Assembly (NCBI RefSeq): GCF_014066305.1
Contig: NW_023501108.1
Location: 191,479 to 255,478, forward strand
DNA: 64,000 nucleotides
Source: Letharia columbiana
Taxonomy: Eukaryota; Ascomycota; Lecanoromycetes; Lecanorales; Parmeliaceae
Direction: 5' to 3'
In this document: positions 26,299-38,000 of the stretch, piece after piece
How positions within the stretch are numbered: position 1 is the stretch's first letter
Layout: the number at the start of each line of letters is the position of its first letter
Notes under the pieces: model-generated
Databases searched by the model: none
What the model was told of the DNA's origin: nothing
Seen by the model: only the letters and a program-made list of their open reading frames with translations
Program-made: the position numbers and the translations under genes

Positions 26299-26448
26299 AT
26301 TAAAATATAAGATAGAATACTTAGTTGTATTGATTAGAGAGTTCTATAAAAGGAAAGAGCGACTAGATACGAATATACTAAGGCGTATCACGTGACCATA
26401 TCACGTGATCGCCAAGACGCCAAGAGTCACGTGATCCGAATTCCAATA
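26299..26448 (-). repeat. 5' LTR of copia element B
   Basis: A 150 bp LTR retaining two cacgtgac/cacgtgat motifs, with gccaagagtcacgtgatccg at its right end. The RIP-altered primer-binding site (ataatt in reverse) and leader are on its left, and the TSD aagac is on its right. Confidence 0.85.
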
Positions 26449-27267
26449 AAGACCTATAAATTAAATTCATAATTTTTTTTTTAATTAGGGCTATCGAGTA
26501 AATAGGTGAGCGATCTTTAATGAGCGAACTTTGATGAGCGATATTTGAATTCCTTGCGCTTTAATGATTATAAGATAAATTTTAAAAATTCTTAAAAATT
26601 CGGAAAGCGTAAATAGCGCTTTAAAATTTGAAAAAAAATTCAAAATTTCAATAGAAAATAAAGAAGTTATTATTATTATGAATAACGTATATCTATAATT
26701 TAATAAGAAGGCGCGAAAAGACGAGATTTTAATAGTTATAAACGCTAATTTATTTAGTTATAATAACTTAGCTAATTTAATCAAAGAGCGTAGTAACTCT
26801 AAATTTATAATTGGCTATATATATAAATTCAAGATTTTTAAGCTTAGCTCTATCTTATTCTTCGATATATACTAATAATAGCTTCGATATTATACGATTA
26901 AATGCGATATACTTTAATTTATTTAAAACTATCTTATATTAAAGACGATATAGAAGTCTATATATTAAATTATTAATATAATATATTAATATATTAATAA
27001 TTTCGATATAGCTTTTCTTACTCGCGACTCTTATTCTTTTAATTAAAAGTATATTCGATATATACTATCTAATTAGAATAATTATTTTAAAATAAAAAAT
27101 ATCTATATTATAAAGATTAATAAAAGAGATTCTTCGCGATTATAACTATTATTATTTAATAAATATTAATATAATAAATACGCTAAAAGTAGTTATAGTT
27201 ACGATAGATAATAGATAGATTATAAAATAACTAAAATAATTACCGAATAAAGTCTGAGCTTATAATC

Positions 27268-27418
27268 TATTAAAATATAAAATAGAATACTTAGTTATAT
27301 TAATTAGAGAGTTCTATAGAAGAAAAGAGCGATTAGATATAAATATACTAAGATATATTACGTAACTATATTATATAATCGCTAAGACGTTAAGAGTTAC
27401 GTAATTCGAATTCCAATA
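27268..27418 (-). repeat. 5' LTR of copia element C
   Basis: A 151 bp LTR in reverse, heavily RIP-mutated, ending gtaattcgaattccaata. Leader with primer-binding site (gagcttataatc) is on its left. On its right, element A sequence begins directly in the middle of its coding region. Confidence 0.8.
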
Positions 27419-28226
27419 ATTATTCTATTTAAGATAAATATATAAATATTATTTTATTTAATATCTTATATATACCCGATATAAGCGTTAATCTTCTTTT
27501 TATTAATAAACTTTTAGACTTTAATATCGTAATTATCTTTTATAAAACTAATTATACTTTAATTAATAACGATCTAAAGCTTATAAATACTTATAATTAA
27601 AATTTATTCTTTCTTAACCTCTAAAATAATTTAAATAATATCTTAATAATATATAATATTTCTTTAAACTCGATTTATTAACTCTAATATATTTATATAA
27701 GCTATTTAAATTAGTAAAATTTAAATAAACTTTTTATTATAGCGATAAATATAGATTTTATTAAAAATATTATAAATAAATATATTTATAAATATTATAT
27801 TATAAAATATTAGAAGATTATTTCTTATATTAATTCTATTACGCTTAATATATAATTAAATAAATTTATTTATAATAATTTTATAAAATCTCTATTCTCT
27901 ACTAATTTTAATAGCTATAAATATTTTATAATATTTAAAAATAATTTTATCTTCTACTCTAAAGTCTATTATATTCGCTATAAAAATAAAATCTTTATTA
28001 TATTTTTATAATTTAAGATTTATCTTAAATTATATAGCTATAAAATCTTTTATATTTATCTTAATAATAAAGATAAATATATATTTAAAATCTTTCTTAA
28101 TTATCTCGCTTTATCGAGTATTAAATAAAAATCTATTATCTTTAATAACTTTTAAATAAATAATATAGTTAAGCGTTTTAGATAAATTCTATTATATAAA
28201 ATATATTCTATTCTATTAAACTTTAA

Positions 28227-28676
28227 CGAGTAAAGGCCTATGAATTAAATTCATAATTTTTTTTTTAATTAGGGCTATCGAGTAAGTAGGTAAGCGATCT
28301 TTAATAAGTGATCTTTGGTGAGCGAACTTTGGTGAGCGATATTTGAATTCCTTGCGCTTTAATAGTTATAAGACTAAATTTTAAAAAATTTAAAAATTCG
28401 ATAAGTATAAATAGCGTTTTAAAAATTAAAAAAAAATCTTAAAATTTTAATAGAAAATAAAAAAGTTATTCTATATATTAATAATATATACCTATTTTTT
28501 TAATAAGGGAGGCGTAGAAGGGCGAGATTTTAATAATTATAGACGCTAATTTATTTACTTACAATAATTTAGTCAATCTAATTAAAAAGCGTATAGAACT
28601 TAAATTAATAATTGATTATATATATAAATTCAAGATTTTCAAGCTTAGCCCTATCTTATTCTTTTATATATATTAG
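28227..28676 (+). mobile_element. H-family short element H6
   Basis: A 450 bp element starting cgagtaaaggcctatgaatt and ending ...cttttatatatattag. The host reads ...ctattaaactttaa | tcttaataaatcc, and the uninterrupted site in Y near 38445 (ctattaaactctaatcttaa) shows insertion between A and T without duplication. It contains the repeated gagcgaactttggtgagcga words and a short oligo-A region. Confidence 0.8.
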
Positions 28677-28811
28677 TCTTAATAAATCCTTTTAGTTTAA
28701 AATTATTATTATTATTAATTATTTAACGATATAATCGCTTAATATTAAAATTATTATTATAACTTCTTTCGAGGTTTTCTATTAATAAAAATCTATTCTT
28801 TTTTATTTATA

Positions 28812-29440
28812 CGAGTAAAGGTCTATAAATTAAATTTATAGTTATTTTTTTAATTAGAGCTATCGAGTAAGTAGATAAGCGATCTTTAATAAGCGAACTT
28901 TAATAAGCGATATTTGAATTTCTTACACTTTAATAATTATAGAACTAAATTTAATAATTTTTTTTCTAAAAGCCTATATTTCGTTCTATAATTTAAAAAA
29001 AGAATCTTAGAATTTTAATAGAAAATAAAAAAGTTATTTTAAAATTAAATAATATATATCTAATTAGAGCTATCTAACTGTCGAGCGAACTTTAATAAGC
29101 GATATTTAAATTCCTTACGCTTTAATAATTATAAGATTAAATTTTAAAATTCTTAAAAATCTGAAAAGTATAACTAGCGCTTTAAAATTTAAAAAAAAAA
29201 TCTTAAAATTTTAATAGAAAATAAAAAAGTTATTCTATATATTAATAATATATATCTATTTTTTTAATAAGGAAGGCGCGGGAGGGCGAGATTTTGATAA
29301 TTACGAACGCTAATTTATTTATCTACGATAAGTTAGTCGATCTAATTAAAAAGCGTATAGAATCTAAATTTATAATTAACTATATATATAAATTTAAGAT
29401 TTTTAAATTTAATTCTATCTTATTCTTTTATATATACTAA
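28812..29440 (+). mobile_element. H-family short element H7
   Basis: A 629 bp element starting cgagtaaaggtctataaatt and ending ...ttttatatatactaa. Inside, the ~190 bp segment starting gagcgaactttaataagcga is partly duplicated. The empty site in Y near 38570-38580 (tatttatatataattaattc) again fits insertion between A and T. Confidence 0.8.
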
Positions 29441-29461
29441 TATAATCGATTTTATCGCTTA

Positions 29462-30029
29462 TATCTGTAAATCTGAAAAGTGAATTTTCGTACGATTTCC
29501 GCCGGGTCCGTACCATAAGCACGATTTAGCACGATTTAGTCTATTAAGCAAACTTTATCTATATCTAATCCTTTCCGCCAATTCTATTAGTTTAATAACT
29601 TTAAAAAAATTCAGCAACTTTAAAAATTTTACGTAATGCACTCTAATATACTCTAAGTACTATTCTATATATATATAATATCAATATATATCATTATTAA
29701 TATGCGTATTATTATACGCTATATTAGAGCATTATCTACGTAACTAATTTTATTAAATTATCTAATTCCGTAGTCAAATTTGAGTTGACGTTGATACTCG
29801 TTATTATAGAACCTTATCGTCGCAACATCGATTATTAAAACTTTTCTTTTTTTATACGTATTACTACTAAATTGATAGAACTGGCGGAAAAAGTTAGGAT
29901 AGTTACTAAACCGGCGGAATTTGGGCGGATTCTAATCAGAGTTACTAATCCGGCGGATTTTGTAATTTCCGCGACAAACGCGCGATCAGCAATTTCAAAT
30001 TTTGCAGAAACTTTTCAGATTTGCAGATG
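29462..30029. mobile_element. MITE M3 with 20 bp inverted repeats, TA target
   Basis: Left end tatctgtaaatctgaaaagt and right end in reverse catctgcaaatctgaaaagt (two differences, both C to T). It is flanked by TA (29460-29461 and 30030-30031). The empty host site near 44825-44845 reads cgcttacgcgataaaa. It is 568 bp with mild RIP and no ORF. The TIR and TA target suggest Tc1/mariner type. Confidence 0.8.
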
Positions 30030-30276
30030 TATATAATAAAAAAAATTAAAAAAAAATTTATAAATTAAAATAAAAAGTATATATTACTAAGATATAAAAG
30101 AGAGTATATCTTTTAACTATATAATCTTATTATAAAGATAAATATTCGCGTTAATAACGTATACTTTATAAAAAAATAACTCTTAATTATAGATCTAAAA
30201 GAAGAAATTAGAATTTATAAATTTTCGAATAAATAATAATATTTAATAATACTAATATTCGCTATAGAGAAGATAT

Positions 30277-31185
30277 TGTTGAAAGTAGGATACCAGACAT
30301 GTTAGAAAAGAATGATTATCACTAAAAGACTGATTATTAATTCATGGGATGTACGGATATTTATATATATAAAATAGGTGGCTAATGGTGGCTGGTAATT
30401 ACTAGCCCTGGTAATACGCGACATATTATGCGATAGCCGAAGGGGGCTGATATTATAATACTCCCCGACAGCCCTAGAAGCTAATTCCCTAAACCTTAGT
30501 ATATCGTATTTCATATGTATTAGTTTTTCAAATCCACGCTTTGTATTCGGGATTGATTATTTGCCTGGCCTCGTTAAATCTATAAAAAACCCCGATAGGG
30601 AAAATAGGAAGAGTGCCGGGGTTTTTGAATACCCGTTTCGGGACCTCGGAATAATATAAGAGTTTTTAATGTTTTGCCCGTATTGTTTCAGAACCTCGAA
30701 ATGATCTGAGGGTTTTGATGGTTTGCCTGTATTGTTTCGGGACCTCGGAATGATCTGAGGGTTTTGATGGTTTGCCCGTATTATTTCGAGACCTCGGATA
30801 AAATAAGGATTTTAGTTCGATATTTTTTGTGTAGGGATTAAATAGCGATAGCCCTCTCGTCGGTGAGTACGGGCTAAAAAAATGGACTATCGCCATGAGG
30901 TGTATCTATTTATAAACGATTACCGAAGACTTAGTTTAATATCCATGTTAGGAAGTGCAAGGATGTTCGATACTATTCTGCCCGCTTCCGGGCTCATAAC
31001 CTGTTAAAAGTAGGATATTAAACATATTAGAAATTGAATAATTATCACTGAAAGACTGATTATTAATTTATGAGATGTACGGATATTTATATATATAAAA
31101 TAGATAGCTGATAATAGCTGATAATTACTAGCCCTAATAATACGCGATATATTATGCGATAGCCGAAGGGGCTAATATTGTAACA
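30277..31185 (-). mobile_element. TRIM-like miniature LTR retrotransposon T2
   Basis: Direct repeats 30277-30460 and 31012-31185 (184 and 174 bp) begin tgttgaaagtagg / tgttaaaagtagg and end at ...attataata / ...attgtaaca. A perfect 5 bp TSD gatat lies at 30272-30276 and 31186-31190. The empty sites are in Y (near 38830) and X (near 45075). On the minus strand the primer-binding site is ggttatgagcccggaagcgg just inside the 5' LTR, and ggggag precedes the 3' LTR. The interior (about 550 bp) has repeated gggacctcgga.tgatctgag motifs and no pol. It is less RIP-mutated than T1. ORFs at 30302-30514 and 30666-30896 look incidental. Confidence 0.9.
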
Positions 31186-31921
31186 GATATTAAATAAATA
31201 ATATATTATTTTCTTAATATTTTAAAGATATTAAATCTAAAGAAATATTAAAAGATATTATATTTATAATTAAAATAATTATTAAATCTTTAATAATTTT
31301 AAGATCTTTAATATTTATAAAATTAAGATTAAATTTCCTCTAATTAATTAATAAGTAAGTATTTTTATAAAGATCTATATAAAAGTTTTTAATATAATAA
31401 ATTTAATTAATTACGTGAAAGTCTTTAATTTAAATATCTTTAATATAAATTATTTAATTAAATATTATATTTATATTTATATTAATAATTTAATCTATAT
31501 TATTTATATAAGAAATTTTCTTAAACTTAAATTTATTATTTATTATTATTAAAGTTATATAAGTTATTTATAAAGATTATAAATTAAATATTATTTAAAG
31601 AGTATTATATAATTACTTAAATCTTATAATTCTAAATCTATAAAATTTATTCTCTAATTCTCTTTTAAGAATCTTTATAATATTTACTCTACTTACGAAT
31701 TATATTAATAAATTAAATGTTTTCGAGTTTATTATTTATAAATAGACTATATTTAATTAGCTATCTTAAATAAATTAAAAACTTTTTATAAAGAATAAAT
31801 ATAAATCTCTTATAAATAATAATACTTAATATCTTATCTAGACGCCTTTCGAGATTTATATTCTAAAAAATAAATAAATTTATATCTTAAAATAGAGTTT
31901 TAATAAGAAAATTATTCGCTA

Positions 31922-32387
31922 TTAATATATATAAAAGAATAAGATAGAGCTAAGCTTGAAAATCTTAAATTTATATATATAGCTAATATTTTAATTCGTT
32001 AGATCTACGCTCTTTAATTAGATTAGCTAAGTTATCGCGGGTAAATAAATTAATATCTATAATTATTAAAAAATATAGTCGAATAGCTCTAATTAAAAAA
32101 TAGATATACATTATTTAAATTTAGAATAACTTTTTTATTTTCTATTAAAATTTTAAATTTTTTTTTAATTTATAGAACGAAATATGGGATTTTAGATAAA
32201 AAATGAATTTCTAAATTTAGTCTTATAATTTTTAAAGCGCAAGGAATTCAAATATCGCTCACTAAAGTTCGCTCGACAGCCGGACAGCCCGCTCACCAAA
32301 GTTCGCTCCTCAAAGATCGCTTACCTATTTACTCGATAGCTCTAATCAAAAAAATGATTATAAATTTAATTTATAGACCTTTACTCG
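31922..32387 (-). mobile_element. H-family short element H8
   Basis: A 466 bp element from ttaatatatataaaagaata to ...gacctttactcg. The host site ...ttcgcta | taagatatac matches the uninterrupted ctcgctataagatata in Y near 39575. This shows zero-duplication insertion between A and T, on the opposite strand to H6 and H7. Confidence 0.8.
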
Positions 32388-34143
32388 TAAGATATACTAA
32401 GTTATTTAAAAATTTAGATAATAAAAAAGTTATAATTATTATAATACTTTCGTATTAATAATAAAGTCTATAAATTATAAAACGATCTTTATACTTATAG
32501 CTACTTTAAATTAAAATCTAAAATAAATAAATATTAAAATTATCTTTCTATATAATAATATAAAAAAAAGATTTATATATATTAACTCGATAATTTTAAT
32601 AAGAATAATATCAAGATCTATAAGCTAAATAAGATATTTTATAATTTAAAATAATTTCCTTAAATTTAATATTAATATTTCTCGAAGTATATAAAAAAGC
32701 TAGGCTTTCTCTCTATCGAATTAAATAATAATATATTTATAAACTCTAAAAAGAGTATTATTATAGCGCTTTATATTAATAATATCTTAATTATTAATTT
32801 AAATAAAATTAAAATTTAATAAATTAAGAAGAAATTTAATATAAAGTTTTATATATCGAATTTAGAATTATATATCTACTATTTAAATATAATTATTAAG
32901 AGAAATTATTATAGCGATATTCTTCATCTAAAATAAGAGATTTATATTATTTAATTTTTATTAAAAAGAATTATATTATCTTAAGAAAATTATAAAAAAA
33001 CTATTAATTCGCGATAAGATCTCTTATATATATTATATTTAATATTTATTCTAATATTATTTATATAATATTATTAATAAATCGCTATTTAGCTAATTCG
33101 ACTTTAACGTATTAAAATATAATTATTTAAATCTTTCGATATCTAAGAAATATAGTATATTATAAATTTATATATAAAGACTCTCTTTAAAAGCTTATTA
33201 ATTATATCGATTTTAATTAGATTAATAATACGATTTAAAGATTTATATCTAATTATTTCTTTAATATAAAAAGTAATATAATTAATTAATTATCTAAGCG
33301 TTAAGCTATTATAATATTATTTATTTATAAAATAAAATATATTAATTAGATATAAATTATTAAGAAAGCGATTTAATTAAAAAAATTATTTAATTAACTT
33401 CTTTATCTTAATAATATAGACTTTAAAATTATTATTATTTTTAATAATAATTAAAGCGTAATTATTCTCATAAAGAATATTTAATTTTATATTTATATTA
33501 AGTATATTAATATTATCTATTATTTTATATAGAAAAAGATTAATAATAGTATTATAAATATATAATATATTTCTATTAATAAATAAATAGCTAATAAACT
33601 TATTAAGACTCTTTATCTAAATAAATTTATTATTTTTTAAAACGCCCTCGAGATAAAAGCTATATCCACTTATCTTCTAGATAATTATTAATTTTATTAC
33701 TATTTTAATATAATCTTATTTTAATAATATCTAATAAAGAAGTTATTTTATTATATTTATATCTAAATCTAAAAAAATTACCTACTATTATTTACTTTAG
33801 AAAAGCTATTTTATTAATTCTTATATTATAGACAAGTAAAGACCCATGAATTAAATTTATAAAGTTGAATTTTTCTAAGTTAAAACGAATTTTAGCCCTA
33901 GCCCTAAATTAAATCGAACTCTAATCGCTTACTATACATTTTTAATCTACTTTTACTACTATAAAATTAATTTAATCTATATAATATATAAATATATATA
34001 TACGAAGAGAGGCGCGCTAAGGCCTAATTAGAAAGATATATTAAGTATAAAAGATTAATTCATAATAATTATCTATAAAAAATAGAGAAAGACTATATTC
34101 TTATAATAAGAAGTATCGAAATATCGGAAAGAAATAGAGATAA

Positions 34144-34292
34144 TGTTGAAATTCAGATCACGTGACTCTTGGCGTCTTGGCGGTCACGTGACATAGTCAC
34201 GTGACACGCCTTAGCGTGTTCGTATCTAGTCGCTCTTTTCTTTATAGTAACTTTATAGTTAATAACTAAGTATCTTATCTTATATTTTTATA
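34144..34292 (+). repeat. 5' LTR of copia element X
   Basis: A 149 bp LTR starting tgttgaaattcagatcacg and keeping three cacgtg hexamers in its first 65 bp. It ends ...tatttttata, followed by a RIP-mutated primer-binding site, gattataaatctagactcta. Confidence 0.9.
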
Positions 34293-34886
34293 GATTATAA
34301 ATCTAGACTCTACTCGATAACTATTATATTATATCTACTATTCGCCTCTATAGCTATAACTATCTTTAGACTTTTAATATTTATTTTATAATATTTAAAG
34401 TCTATTATATAAAGATAGTAATAGTAATAAAGATATTCTTTTAATCTTCTCGATAAGAATATTTCTCTCTCTTAAAATAATTATAGATTTAAATAAGTAT
34501 AATTTATTAATAATATAAGGGGCTAAAAGTTACTATCGCCTTTACTTTAAGCGAGCCGAGATATATCGTCTTTAATCGAAATATCGAACTTATTAAATAT
34601 ATTAAGTATACAATTATATTATTATATAATTAAGTTATATTATTAAAGTCTTCTAAATCTTACTAACTTTCGCTAAATTAGAATATTTAATTTTATTAAA
34701 AATAAAGTTATTTTATATTAATATTAACTTTAAAATTATATATTAATTATTAAATTAATAATTATTAATTAAAAGTAATTAAATATTAGTATTAATAGTT
34801 TAATCGTAATCTAGAGTATTTTAAAGCTAATATTACTATCTCTTAATACGTTTATAAATCTATTAAGATTAAAATAATAAGAATAT

Positions 34887-35036
34887 TATTGAAATTCGGA
34901 TCACGTAACTCTTAGCGTCTTGGCGGTCATGTGACATAGTCACGTGATACGCCTAAGCGTATTCATATCTAGTCGCTCTTTCCTCCATAGTAACTTCATA
35001 GAAAAACAACTAAGTATCTTACCTTATATTTCTATA
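34887..35036 (+). repeat. 5' LTR of copia element Y
   Basis: A 150 bp LTR starting tattgaaattcggatcacg with moderate RIP (one intact cacgtg remains). It is bounded on the left by the TSD aatat and on the right by the primer-binding site. Confidence 0.9.
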
Positions 35037-35054
35037 GATTATAAGCCCGAGCTC
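35037..35054 (+). other. Primer-binding site of copia element Y (initiator tRNA-Met anticodon arm)
   Basis: gattataagcccgagctc lies directly after the 5' LTR. Undoing the two obvious G-to-A changes gives a sequence complementary to the anticodon stem-loop of eukaryotic initiator tRNA-Met (gagctcgggctcataacc). Half-tRNA-Met priming of this kind is established for Drosophila copia and yeast Ty5. The same signal is ggttatgagcccggaagcgg in TRIM T2 on the minus strand. Confidence 0.75.
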
Positions 35055-38000
35055 TACTCGATAACTATTATATTATATCTATTATTCGCCTCTATAACTA
35101 CGGCTACTTTTAGACTTTTAATATTTATCTTATAATATCTAAAGTCTATTATATAAAGATAGTAGTAGTAATAAAGATATTCTTTTAACCTTCTTAATAG
35201 AGGTATTTTCCTCTCTTAAAATAGTTATAAATCTAAGCGAGTATAATTTATTAATAATATAAGAGGCTAAAAGCCGTTATCGCCTTTACCCTAAGCGAGC
35301 CGAGATATACCGCCTCTAGCCGAAATATCGAACTCGTTAAATATATTAAGTATATAATTATATCGTTATATAATTAAGTTATATTATTAAGACTCTTTTA
35401 AATCTTATTAACTTTTACTAAGTTAGAATACTTAACTTTATTAAAAATAGAGTTATTTTATATTAATATTAACTTTAAAATTATATATTAACTATTAAAT
35501 TAATAGTTATTAATTAAAAGTAATTAGATATTAGTATTAATAGTCTAATCGTAATTTAAAGTATTTTAAAGCTAATACTACTATCTTCTAGTACGCTTAT
35601 AAATTTATTAAGATTAAAATAATAAGAATATCTTATTAATATTAATTTCTAAGCTTTTAAAAGCCCCTTAAAGAAAAAGACTAAGGCCTTATTATCGAAT
35701 TCTATTTCTATATTTATTTATATTCTATTATTATAATTATAAAGCTAGAATAATCTTCGAAGTCTTACGATAGTAGCTAGCGATATAAATATTTTAAGTC
35801 TAAATTTCTAAATAAGTAATATAAGAAGAGTGCTAATCTCTCTTTAAGAAGGAGATTTATATATCTATAATAACTATACTCTATATAATCTTATTAGAAA
35901 TTAATCTTTATCTATAAGTTATTTTTATTATTAAGTATTTTTTATTTTAATTATATTATCTATATCTATTACAGCTCTATATATAAATACTTTTTATTTT
36001 TTATATAAAAACTCGAAGTTTAAAGGCGATAGTTAATTAATATCGATAAGATTTTTAAAAACTCTAACGACGATTAGAGTATCTATTCTACTTCTACTAC
36101 TTTATTAAATAATAGTTTTATTAATCTTAAATTTGAAGCTAGCGAAGATATTCTTAATTCTTTAAACGATATTAAGCTATTTAATCTTTATATTAAGAAG
36201 TCTATTATATTCGCTTTAAAGTTACTCTTAAAATCTTTCTTTAAATTTATTATTTTATTTAAAATAATAACTAAATTATCATTATTATCGCCGCTATTAC
36301 TCTCTCTATTAATATTTTATATATCTTTATCTAGATTATCTTTTAATAATAATAAATTTAAATAATTAGTTATAGCGCTTTATAATTAATACTCTTAATT
36401 TTAATTTAATAAGAGTAATTTCCCTTTAATCTTTATCGCTATTCTAAAATTTAATATAAGATATATTAAATAAAAATAAGATATTAAAAATTAATTAATA
36501 TTTAATAATTTTTTACTCTTTATTAAAATTATAAAGTTTAAAGCTTATATAACTATTTTTTAACGCCTCGAGTATAATAATTATTAACTTATCGAGATTA
36601 ATTATAATAATAAAGATTCTTAGATAATATTAAACGCTATCGCTAAATATTATAAATCTAAAGACTTTAAACTCTATACGAAGTTAATTCGTTAATTACT
36701 TAATATTATTCTTATTTTTAAAAAAGATATTCGCTAATATAAAAAGAACTTTTATAAAATTATTATTAAAATCGCTAATTTATATAAATCGCTTACTCTA
36801 TTAAAACCTTTTCTAATTTAACTCTTTCTTATAAGACTTAAAAACTCTTTTAATATCTTTATAATTATTTATATCTAGATTTATAAGCTATATAATAATA
36901 AAGTTATTAAATTTAATAAGATTATCTATATCGCGATAAATAAAGAAATCTATTTATTATTATTTAAAGATAATAATATTATTATATATATTATTTATAA
37001 TAATAGTAATAAAGATAAAAATAAGTAATTCGTTAAATATTATAAAATTAGCGATTCGAAAACTAATTATAAAATTTATTCTCTATATAAGATTATTAAA
37101 TATAAATTTAGATATTCTTTCGCTAAATATTAAATTAAGTTTTCTTATTTAAAATTTAAAAAGTTTATATTAAATAAGAAAAAGAAGAAGAAGACTTAAA
37201 TTATCGCGATTAACTTTAATAATATAAAAAAGAATCTTAATATTAAGCGTAAGCGTATCGAAGAAATACTCTTTAATACCTCTATTTTAGAGAAGAATAA
37301 GTATTTTAATATTAATTATATCTTTCTAAAAGAATTAAATTTAACTATATATTATATAAATCTTAATTTTAATAATTTTAATATTCTCGATATAATTAAT
37401 AATAAGAAAGTTATTAATTTAATAATTATTAATTTTAATTTAAAGTATAACTTAATAACTACTAACTTCGTTAATCTATACTCTTATATAATAATAAACT
37501 CTAGCTACTTTTACTATTTCTTTATTAATTATTTAATATTTATTATTTATAAAAAGATTTACTCTTATTCTATCCGCGGTATTAAGAGTAATTAAATTTA
37601 ATCTCTTAATCGCGATATTATTAGTTTAAATTACTTCATTTAAAATAAGTATATAAATATTACTTTACTTAACGTCTTATATATACTTAATATAAATATT
37701 AATCTTCTTTTTATTAATAAACTCTTAAATTTTAATATTATAATTATTTTTTATAAAACTAACTACGCTCTAATTAAAGATAATCTAAAGTTTATAAATA
37801 TTTATAATTAAGATTTATTCTTTTTTAACCTCTAGAATAATTTAAATAATATTTTAATAATATATAGTATTTCTTTAAACTCGATTTATTAACTCTAATA
37901 TATTTATATAGATTATTTAAATTAGTAGAATTTAAATAAGCTCTTCGCTATAATAATAGATATAAATTTCATTAAGAATATCGCGAATAAATATATTTAT

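Larger units (their letters stand above)
17354..26448 (-). mobile_element. Copia element B (minus), full length with nested inserts
   Basis: LTRs at 17354-17504 (3') and 26299-26448 (5') are bounded by a 5 bp TSD: aaggc at 17349-17353 and aagac at 26449-26453, differing by one RIP-type change. From left to right: the polypurine tract in reverse (ttccccttt, 17505), 3' untranslated tandem repeats, RNase H/RT (QMDVKTAFLYG block near 19735-19775 in reverse), the rest of pol and gag, then leader (25878-26298). After removing the SINE-like insert, the 19870-20515 element, the 24230-24511 MITE and the 25071-25877 insert, the length is about 7.15 kb, equal to element X. No ORF survives RIP. Confidence 0.85.
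17343..26875 (+). mobile_element. H-family short element H5, split by copia B
   Basis: Starts cgagtaaaggc at 17343, is interrupted by copia B with its TSD, resumes at 26454 with ctataaattaaattcat and ends ...tatatactaa at 26875. The net length is about 433 bp. Host copia C leader flanks it (...ttataacgta | taatagcttcg), matching the uninterrupted leader in B at about 25895-25925. Again the insertion lies between A and T with no duplication. Confidence 0.75.
3470..27418 (-). mobile_element. Copia element C (minus), interrupted outer element
   Basis: Minus-strand copia remnant now in pieces: 3470 to about 6025, 11112-12197, 16016-17342 and 26876-27267, plus its 5' LTR at 27268-27418. The pieces follow the same order as uninterrupted homologous stretches of element B: 3470-6025 with about 19570-22790, 11112-12197 with 23110-24165, and 16016-17342 with 24170-25070. 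The RT QMDVKTAFLYG block is at about 3640-3672 in reverse. The left end starts inside RT next to the LTR of element E, so its 3' third is missing. About 330 bp matching 22790-23110 in B is also missing at the insertion near 6026-11111. RIP is heavy and no ORF survives. The joins are inferred from B, A, X and Y as references. Confidence 0.7.

Noticed and set aside
28227..28676. Canonical Helitron
   Set aside because: Insertion behaviour and the CTAA end fit, but the 5' TC is absent, no convincing 3' hairpin was seen, and no Rep/helicase gene is in the window. It is therefore reported only as Helitron-like.
30302..30896. Two minus-strand ORFs of 70 and 76 codons
   Set aside because: They fall within the LTR and the repeated interior of TRIM T2, and the repeated peptide segments follow the DNA repeats.
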